From Pseudomonadota bacterium (lineage in GTDB: Bacteria; Myxococcota_A; Polyangia; Haliangiales; Haliangiaceae), in contig JAEWJO010000434.1 in NCBI GenBank assembly GCA_023386455.1, forward strand, positions 1 to 10,456: a stretch of DNA of 10,456 nucleotides. Direction: 5' to 3'. The position numbers and the translations under genes are program-made. Under the pieces are notes generated by a model. The model had not been told where the DNA came from. It worked only from the letters and a program-made list of their open reading frames with translations, and made no database searches. Positions 5,802 to 10,456 of the stretch are shown one piece after another (the first letter of the stretch is position 1; each line of letters starts with the position of its first letter).

Positions 5802-7607
5802 TTACTGGATCCCGGGGGCGGCCGACCAGTACGGGCTGATGTTGTCGGCCTGCGTGTCCTGGTTCGGCATCCACATCGGCGGCGCGCTCGGGTCGACCAT
5901 CCCGTTCAGCTTGTTCTTCGCGACGGCGCCGATCCAGATCTGCTTGCACTGGCTGACGCCGTTGGCGACGCACGCCGGCGCGGTGTTCGCCGCCGTGATG
6001 CGGTGGCCGTAATCGCGTTCACTCGAGAACACGACCCAGTAGTAGTCGGTGCCGACGGTCGGCGCCCAGTGCGCCCAGGTGATGTCGAGGTCGGTATTGC
6101 CGCCGTTCATCGCGGGCATGTCGGTGATCCACGCGCCGCCGCCGTCGGCGAGCATGAGGCGCTGCCCGGCATCGCGCGCGGGGTTGCTGCGCCAGCCGCT
6201 GCGCGCGGCGTTGAGGACGATCAGCTTGCCGTCCGGCGAGTAGCTCGGGAAGAAGAAGTTCGTGTACGTGCCGTTCGTCAGCGTGATCGGGTTCGGGAAC
6301 GGGAACTGCGGCTCGCCGAACACGTGCTGGCCGTTCGCGAACTGGTAGCTCATGATGCCGATCGAGCCGTTCGCCAGATCGATCCACTGGCCGGCGCCGG
6401 CGGCGGACGTGAACACGACGGAGTTGCCGTCGGGCGACCAGTCGGGCATCAGCGCCGAGCGCGCGCCGGTACCGTGGGTCGACACGGTGTCGAGGTTCGA
6501 CGCGATCGGCGCGCCCGTGTCGGGGTTGTAGAGCGAGAGCGTGCCGCCGGCCTTCGTGACGATCGCGAGCGACTGGCTGTCGTCGGGGAACGGGTTGCCG
6601 ACCGGCGAGAACGTCGTGTACGAGCCGTTGATCGCCTTCGCGTTCGCGTCGACTGCCTCGTTCCACGTCTGTGTCGTCGCGTCGTAGCGCAGGAAGCCGA
6701 CCATGATCTCCGAGCCCGCGCAGTTGCCCGCGACGCACCGGCTGTAGCCGACGCGCGTGCCTGCACGGTTGACCGAGTGACACGACGTGCAGTCGTCCTT
6801 GACGAGGTTCGGCGGCGTCAGCGAGCCGAACTGCTGCTCCATGATGTTTCCGCGCGACGACGCCCAGTAATAGATCGACGTCTTGTCGATGTTGTCTCGC
6901 GACACGACGACCTTGACCTCGGTGCTCTCGTACTTCGTCGCCGGCGATGCCTGCTGCAGGCCCTCGACGCCGATCACGATGTTGTCACCGGCTGCCGTGC
7001 CGATGACCGCCTCCCACTCGGTCTCGGGCAGCATCGCCTCGAGCGAGGTCGTGTAGACGTCGATGTTGAGGAACGTCGACGCGAGGCGGACGTGGAACAG
7101 GTCGTTGTCCGCCTTCGTGTACTGCACCTCGATCGCCGGCATGTTCTTCGGCGAGACCGCGTTGTCGATCGGATATTCGATCGCGGGTGTGCGCGCGGCA
7201 TCGTTGCCTGCGACCGCGGAGTTGAACAGGTCGGGCGCGTTCGCCGGCGCGGGAGGCATCACGACGCTGCCGACGAGGTTCACCGCGAGCACGGCGGCAC
7301 CGCTCTGATCGCCGCACGTCGCGCCGACGTTCGCCTTGCCGCCGTGGGCGACGACGGTCGCCGTCGCCGCGGCGAACGTGCCGAAGTCCGGATCGATCGC
7401 GAGCGTGCACGTCGACGTGATGTCGGTCCGCTTGCTGCCGTTGACGCCGAACACCCGGTACTCCTGCGTCGTCGTGCCGCCGAGCGAGACGGTCACCGAC
7501 GCGAACTCGGGTTCGACCTCGACGCTGGCGTACGTCCCCGAGCCGTCGTCTCCAGAACCACCACACGCGGCCACAGCGCCCGCGAGCGCCAACGCGAGAA
7601 ACCTCAT
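5802..7607 (-). CDS. Lipoprotein with Ig-like region, CxxCH haem motif and WD40/TolB-like repeats
   Basis: This 601-residue protein has a signal ending in VAAC (Cys15) followed by a Gly/Ser/Asp linker. Residues about 25-112 look like a bacterial Ig-like (BIG2-type) domain. About 140-250 resemble a fibronectin-type segment (IEYPIDNAVSPKNMPAIEVQ). Then comes CTSCH (273-277), a single c-type haem attachment motif in an otherwise short segment. From about 300 the chain carries WD40-like (PD40/TolB) repeats: MPDWSPDGNSVVFTS (387-401), FPSYSPDGKLIVLNA (453-467) and a third around ITWAHWAPT (509-517). Extra cysteine pairs (291/296, 546/554) could be disulfides. Such proteins are common in myxobacterial genomes and are presumed to act in the periplasm or at the outer membrane, perhaps in electron transfer or surface binding. 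No distal haem ligand can be assigned, so redox function is inference. It lies upstream of purT and diverges from the 7627 gene. Confidence 0.85.
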   Translation of the reverse strand: MRFLALALAGAVAACGGSGDDGSGTYASVEVEPEFASVTVSLGGTTTQEYRVFGVNGSKRTDITSTCTLAIDPDFGTFAAATATVVAHGGKANVGATCGDQSGAAVLAVNLVGSVVMPPAPANAPDLFNSAVAGNDAARTPAIEYPIDNAVSPKNMPAIEVQYTKADNDLFHVRLASTFLNIDVYTTSLEAMLPETEWEAVIGTAAGDNIVIGVEGLQQASPATKYESTEVKVVVSRDNIDKTSIYYWASSRGNIMEQQFGSLTPPNLVKDDCTSCHSVNRAGTRVGYSRCVAGNCAGSEIMVGFLRYDATTQTWNEAVDANAKAINGSYTTFSPVGNPFPDDSQSLAIVTKAGGTLSLYNPDTGAPIASNLDTVSTHGTGARSALMPDWSPDGNSVVFTSAAGAGQWIDLANGSIGIMSYQFANGQHVFGEPQFPFPNPITLTNGTYTNFFFPSYSPDGKLIVLNAARSGWRSNPARDAGQRLMLADGGGAWITDMPAMNGGNTDLDITWAHWAPTVGTDYYWVVFSSERDYGHRITAANTAPACVANGVSQCKQIWIGAVAKNKLNGMVDPSAPPMWMPNQDTQADNISPYWSAAPGIQ

Positions 7608-7611
7608 GCCC

Positions 7612-7618
7612 TATGATA
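7612..7618. promoter_or_regulatory. Overlapping face-to-face -10 elements in a 19-bp divergent spacer
   Basis: The divergent genes starting at 7607 (-) and 7627 (+) are separated by only 19 bp. Its AT-rich core reads as TATGAT on the plus strand (7612-7617) and TATCAT on the minus strand (7618-7613), each five of six to TATAAT. The minus element ends 5 nt before its ATG, predicting a leaderless message, and the plus element ends 9 nt before its ATG, predicting a leader of a few bases. Neither start has a good Shine-Dalgarno sequence. Any -35 contacts would lie inside the opposite gene, and I see no strong match. Confidence 0.45.
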
Positions 7619-7626
7619 TCCCGGCA

Positions 7627-8490
7627 ATGAAGGCATGTGCGCTGGCGATCGTGCTCGTCGTGGTCGGCTGCGGGTCCCGGAAGCCAGACGGCGCGCCCGA
7701 CGTCGACCGCTACATCAACACGGAGCTCGCGCCGTACCTGGCGCGGGCACTGGCGGCGCGGGCCGGCTACGGCGACATCTCGGCGGACGACTTCGAGCAG
7801 CGGCCGAGCCGGACCCGGTACCGGATCCGCGACGCGGCGCTGCCCCTGCTCGGCGAGGCGCTCGATGGCGCGAGCAAGCTCGTGCCGCCCGCCGGCGCCC
7901 GGCAGCTGCACGACGACTTCCTCGTCACGCTCCGCGCCGAGCGCGACGCGATCGCCGAGATGGCCGCCGCATTCGAGCCGCCGGATGGCGCGAAGTTTCG
8001 CAGCGGTCACGCGAAGATGATGGACGCCCAGGACGACGTCTCGCGGTGGGAGCGCACGCTCGATCACACGCTCGCCGCGAACGGGCTCAAGCTGAAGCCG
8101 CTGCCCGACGTGAAGATTCCCGAGCCCGTGGCCGAGCCGGCGCCCGCCGCTCCGCCTCCGCTGCCCGCCGCGTGCAAGGCCGGCACGGCGAAGGTCGCCG
8201 CGGACAGGAGCGTCGCGTGCGAGTCCGAGTACATCTTCGCCCCGCCCGAGACCGTCGCGGGAACGCCGAAGGAGTCGGTCGTCGTGTGCGGCGCGGGTCC
8301 GATCACCTACGGTCCCGACGGTGCAGTCACGAGCTGCGTGCTGCGCGGCAGCGTCGTGATCGGGAGCGAGACGATTCCCCGCGGCAGCCAGGTCGTCCTC
8401 GGCCCGAAGGCGAGGGTCATGAAGGCCGTGCTCGAAGGTGGCAAGGGGCTATGCTTCGACGACGAGGCGAGGTCCAAGCCGTGTCCCTGA
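7627..8490 (+). CDS. Lipoprotein of unknown function, two-domain with proline-rich linker
   Basis: This 287-residue protein has a short signal and lipobox VVGC (Cys15). Residues 25-157 are mainly helical and charged (INTELAPYLARALAARAGYG, then a long helix over 94-150), which suggests a small helical bundle. A Pro/Ala-rich linker (159-181) leads to a C-terminal domain with paired cysteines (183, 198, 221, 237, 276, 286). In it, CGAGPITYGPDG, VTSCVLRGSVVIG and IPRGSQVVLGPKARV look like repeated beta turns of the kind 'y.pdG.v..C.L....vi....ip.Gs.v.l', seen in other myxobacterial lipoproteins. I do not recognise a named family. ATG7627 is preferred to an in-frame ATG at 7606 because the later one gives a clean signal peptide. 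Its end overlaps the aldo/keto reductase start by 10 nt, so the two proteins are probably made together and may both act outside the cytoplasm. Confidence 0.82.
   Translation: MKACALAIVLVVVGCGSRKPDGAPDVDRYINTELAPYLARALAARAGYGDISADDFEQRPSRTRYRIRDAALPLLGEALDGASKLVPPAGARQLHDDFLVTLRAERDAIAEMAAAFEPPDGAKFRSGHAKMMDAQDDVSRWERTLDHTLAANGLKLKPLPDVKIPEPVAEPAPAAPPPLPAACKAGTAKVAADRSVACESEYIFAPPETVAGTPKESVVVCGAGPITYGPDGAVTSCVLRGSVVIGSETIPRGSQVVLGPKARVMKAVLEGGKGLCFDDEARSKPCP
8468..8472 (+). promoter_or_regulatory. Ribosome binding site deciding the reductase start
   Basis: CGAGG lies 8 nt before the GTG at 8481, the best-spaced Shine-Dalgarno-like sequence in this window. It lies inside the upstream lipoprotein gene. 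It supports GTG8481 over the in-frame ATG8451, which would put ten extra residues before the twin-arginine signal. Confidence 0.5.
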
Positions 8491-9401
8491 ATCGCCGAGA
8501 GCTGCTCCAGCTGACCGCGGTCGCCACCGCGCTGCACGCCGTCCGTGCCGAGGCGAAGGACAAGAAGATGATCAACACGCGCGCGATCCCGAAGTCCAAG
8601 GATGGCAAGGAGCAGCTGCCGGTCGTTGGCCTGGGGACGTGGCAGACGTTCGACGTCGATGCGAGCGCCGCCGCGCGCAAGCCGATCGACGAGGTCCTGA
8701 CCGCGTTCCTTGCCGCGGGCTGTCGCGTGATCGATTCGTCGCCGATGTACGGCCGCGCCGAGGAGGTCACCGGCGACGAGCTCGCCGCGATCGGCAAGCT
8801 CGGCACGCCGTTCCTCGCGACGAAGGTGTGGACGACCGGCAAGAAGGCGGGCATCGAGGCGATGCAGCGCTCGATGAGGCGGATGCGCACGAAGCGCATG
8901 GACCTCATGCAGGTGCACAACCTGCTCGACGTGAAGACGCACCTGCCGGTCCTGCGCGAGTGGAAGGACGCCGGCACGATTCGCTACCTCGGCGTCACGC
9001 ACTACCAGCACGATCAGTTCGACGCGATCGAGAAGCTGATGAAGACCGAGAAGCTCGACTTCATCCAGATCCCGTACAGCCTGACCGACAGGCTCGCCGA
9101 GAAGCGCATCCTACCCGCGGCGGCGGATACCGGCACCGCGGTGCTCGTGATGACGCCGTTCGAGAGCGGCGCGCTGTTCCGGAAGGTGAAGGGCAAGGCA
9201 CTGCCCGCGATCGCCGCGGACATCGACTGCACGAGCTGGGCGCAGTTCTTCCTGAAGTTCATCATCGGCCACCCGGCGGTGACGTGCCCGATCCCCGCGA
9301 CGAGCAATCCCGCGCACATCGCGGACAACGTCCAGGCCGCATTCGGGCGCATTCCGGACGAGGCACAGCGCACGAAGATGGTCGCCGCACTCGGGGCGTG
9401 A
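8481..9401 (+). CDS. Aldo/keto reductase with predicted twin-arginine (Tat) export signal
   Basis: This 306-residue enzyme belongs to the aldo/keto reductase superfamily, (beta/alpha)8-barrel oxidoreductases that use NADPH. The catalytic tetrad is complete: Asp85 and Tyr90 (VIDSSPMYGRAEE), Lys115 (FLATKVWT) and His146 (LMQVHNLLD). The cofactor-end blocks are GVTHYQHDQF (171-180) and CPIPATSNPAHIADN (269-283). Residues 4-25 read NRRELLQLTAVATALHAVRA then EA, a twin-arginine n-region, hydrophobic stretch and AxA-type end, so the folded, cofactor-loaded enzyme should leave by the Tat route. GTG8481 is supported by a spaced CGAGG and by this signal. The frame overlaps the preceding lipoprotein gene by 10 nt, which implies translational coupling. 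Substrate is unknown. Classical AKRs are cytosolic, so export is the odd point, although Tat-tagged members are known. Confidence 0.92.
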   Translation: MSLNRRELLQLTAVATALHAVRAEAKDKKMINTRAIPKSKDGKEQLPVVGLGTWQTFDVDASAAARKPIDEVLTAFLAAGCRVIDSSPMYGRAEEVTGDELAAIGKLGTPFLATKVWTTGKKAGIEAMQRSMRRMRTKRMDLMQVHNLLDVKTHLPVLREWKDAGTIRYLGVTHYQHDQFDAIEKLMKTEKLDFIQIPYSLTDRLAEKRILPAAADTGTAVLVMTPFESGALFRKVKGKALPAIAADIDCTSWAQFFLKFIIGHPAVTCPIPATSNPAHIADNVQAAFGRIPDEAQRTKMVAALGA

Positions 9402-9409
9402 CCCTGTGA

Positions 9410-9415
9410 GATAGT
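9410..9415 (+). promoter_or_regulatory. Possible -10-like hexamer (GATAGT) before the zinc-ribbon membrane gene
   Basis: GATAGT ends 6 nt before ATG9422 in the 20-nt gap after the reductase stop and matches TATAAT at four of six positions. The AGG at 9416-9418 is only 3 nt from the ATG, so it is a poor ribosome binding site. The gene may alternatively be read from the upstream operon. Confidence 0.22.
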
Positions 9416-9421
9416 AGGTCC

Positions 9422-10285
9422 ATGGCCGGGGTGATCGTGGAGGTCTCCGCGCGCAAGTTCGGCGTGCCGTTCGAGTGCCCGTGCTGCGGTGCGACGCCCG
9501 AGACCGACGTACGCGTCACCGCGCGGCCGAGCGGCCCATCGCTCGCCTTTCCGTACTGCCGGCGCTGCGTCGCGCACGTGTCGGCGTGGGAGTCGTCCGG
9601 TGTCGCGTCCGCGGCGGTGATGCTGCTCGGCATCCTGTCGGCGATCGTGATCGCGGCGACCGCGAAGATCTGGCTCGGTCTCGTCGTGTTCATCGCCGCC
9701 GCGTGCATCGCAGCGCTCGTCCGCGGCGCGCGCCGCGCATCGGCGAAGAAGCTGTGCGGCGCCTCGTGTGCGTCGACGGACCTGGCGCTCGAGTACCGCG
9801 GCTGGTCCGGTCAGACGAGCTCGTTCACGTTCGCGTCGCCGACGTTCGCGGCCCGCTTCGCCGAGCAGAACGCGAGCGTGCTCGCGAACGTGACGCCGCA
9901 GCTGCGCAAGCTCCTCGACGGGTATCGCAAGGCGCGGCTCGCCGTGCCGACGCCCGCCGTTGCCGCCGGCGTCGCACCGCCGCCGCTGACGTTCGAGGCA
10001 TGGCGAGCGCGGATCGAGAGCACCGAGGGCATCGTCGCGCGGCGCGTCGCGCTCGGTCGCGCGCTCGAGATGATCGAGGATCCCCATTCACGACGCGAGC
10101 TGATCCAGGCGGTCGCCCGGATCGAGCTCGCGCCGTTACTCGACAAGCTGCCGCGCCTGGCGAGCCCCGCCGCCCGCAAGCAGCTGCTCGAGCGTGCGAT
10201 CGCCGAGCTGCGCGTCGACAACATTCCCGACGAGCTCGAGGCCGTCGAGCTCCAGCAGCTGCAGGCGCGCGTCGCCGAGCTGTGA
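9422..10285 (+). CDS. Zinc-ribbon, two-pass membrane protein with helical C-terminal domain, function unknown
   Basis: This 287-residue protein opens with a zinc ribbon (Cys19/Cys22 in FECPCCG and Cys46/Cys49 in YCRRC). Two close hydrophobic helices follow (about 61-80 and 83-100), with the RGARR cluster after the second implying that both ends face the cytoplasm. Residues 119-157 contain LEYRGWSGQTSSFTFASPTF and FAARFAEQN, a small beta module I have the impression of seeing in similar ribbon-membrane proteins but cannot name. After an Ala/Pro linker (174-189), residues 190-287 are helical, with EAWRARIESTEG, EDPHSRRELIQAVARIELAP and a charged final helix. No enzyme motif is visible, so a sensor, adaptor or complex subunit is more likely. 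It follows the reductase by 20 nt on the same strand and may share its transcript. It ends 4 nt before the convergent ferritin-like gene's stop. Confidence 0.78.
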   Translation: MAGVIVEVSARKFGVPFECPCCGATPETDVRVTARPSGPSLAFPYCRRCVAHVSAWESSGVASAAVMLLGILSAIVIAATAKIWLGLVVFIAAACIAALVRGARRASAKKLCGASCASTDLALEYRGWSGQTSSFTFASPTFAARFAEQNASVLANVTPQLRKLLDGYRKARLAVPTPAVAAGVAPPPLTFEAWRARIESTEGIVARRVALGRALEMIEDPHSRRELIQAVARIELAPLLDKLPRLASPAARKQLLERAIAELRVDNIPDELEAVELQQLQARVAEL

Positions 10286-10289
10286 CGCG

Positions 10290-10456
10290 TCAGTGCACCG
10301 ACTTGCCGACGACCTTCGCCGCCGCCGCGAGCCAGCGCCGCACCTTCTCGAGGTGCTCGGCCTCCGTCTGCTCGGCCTCGCGGACCTGCATCTCGAGCTC
10401 GCCTTCACCGGCGAGACCGGTCGCGGCCGCGAGCTGGTCCCAGCTCTCGTGATCGG
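10290..10456 (-). CDS. C-terminal end of a probable ferritin-like protein (5' part outside window)
   Basis: Reading the minus strand from the right edge gives about 55 residues ending at TGA (10292-10290). They contain ESWDQLAAATGLGAEGELE, then a helix with TEAEHLEKVRRWL. The ExxH pattern (EAEH) followed by a 'L..VR.WL' helix is typical of the last metal-binding helix of ferritin-like four-helix bundles, where Glu and His bind a di-iron or manganese centre. The subfamily cannot be judged from this fragment. Its stop lies 4 nt from that of the convergent membrane-protein gene, which leaves no room for a separate terminator. Confidence 0.55.
   Translation of the reverse strand, partial: DHESWDQLAAATGLAGEGELEMQVREAEQTEAEHLEKVRRWLAAAAKVVGKSVH

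Noticed and set aside
4806..7616. A 936-codon open frame on the plus strand opposite purT and the 601-residue lipoprotein
   Set aside because: Its translation is Arg/Ala/Asp-rich, low in complexity, without domains, and runs antisense to two well-supported genes. Long antisense frames are expected at this GC content.
7606..7626. Earlier start (ATG7606) for the lipoprotein at 7627
   Set aside because: It would add seven residues including Asp before the signal peptide and would overlap the divergent gene's start codon.
8451..8480. Earlier start (ATG8451) for the aldo/keto reductase
   Set aside because: GTG8481 has a spaced CGAGG and places the twin-arginine motif right at the N terminus. The earlier start has no such support.
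1..10456. tRNA, rRNA, CRISPR array, transposase or defence cassette
   Set aside because: I looked for cloverleaf-like stems, regularly spaced repeats and transposase or nuclease motifs and saw none that hold up.

Overview
This window is GC-rich DNA (roughly 70% by eye) with dense, short-spaced protein genes and no RNA genes, CRISPR array or clear insertion sequence that I can see. Four predicted lipoproteins, a Hanks-type Ser/Thr kinase with an N-terminal zinc ribbon, a lipoprotein carrying a CxxCH haem motif with WD40-like repeats, and a divergent GreA-like factor together suggest a Gram-negative myxobacterium-type genome (Myxococcota, possibly Kofleriaceae/Haliangiales). That placement is inference from gene style, not from a marker gene.

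Layout, left to right: the 3' end of a DUF4347-like (clan CD-type) gene (1-438, +); an M15 D,D-peptidase lipoprotein with a peptidoglycan-binding tail (461-1240, +); a small gene-free stretch holding a possible MITE-like inverted repeat (1246-1364); a minus-strand pair of kinase then DUF3088 thioredoxin-like protein (2821 down to 1384), preceded by a possible 16-codon leader ORF; a GreA/GreB-like factor (2936-3412, -); a divergent lipoprotein with seven propeller-like repeats (3437-4429, +); a hairpin-containing convergent gap; purT (4569-5768, -); a 601-residue CxxCH/WD40-like lipoprotein (5802-7607, -); a 19-bp divergent spacer; a two-gene unit of a lipoprotein and a Tat-exported aldo/keto reductase whose reading frames overlap (7627-9401, +); a zinc-ribbon two-pass membrane protein (9422-10285, +); and the 3' end of a probable ferritin-like gene (10290-10456, -).

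The themes are the cell envelope (M15 peptidase, lipoproteins, membrane zinc ribbon, exported reductase), signalling (kinase plus thioredoxin-like partner) and housekeeping (purT, Gre-like factor). I find no single cassette that clearly forms a new defence or secretion system. The most unusual regional pattern is regulatory. Several start codons lack a normally spaced Shine-Dalgarno sequence and instead have a TANNNT-type -10 hexamer ending only 5-11 nt upstream, which suggests leaderless or nearly leaderless mRNAs, including a 19-bp bidirectional promoter at 7608-7626.
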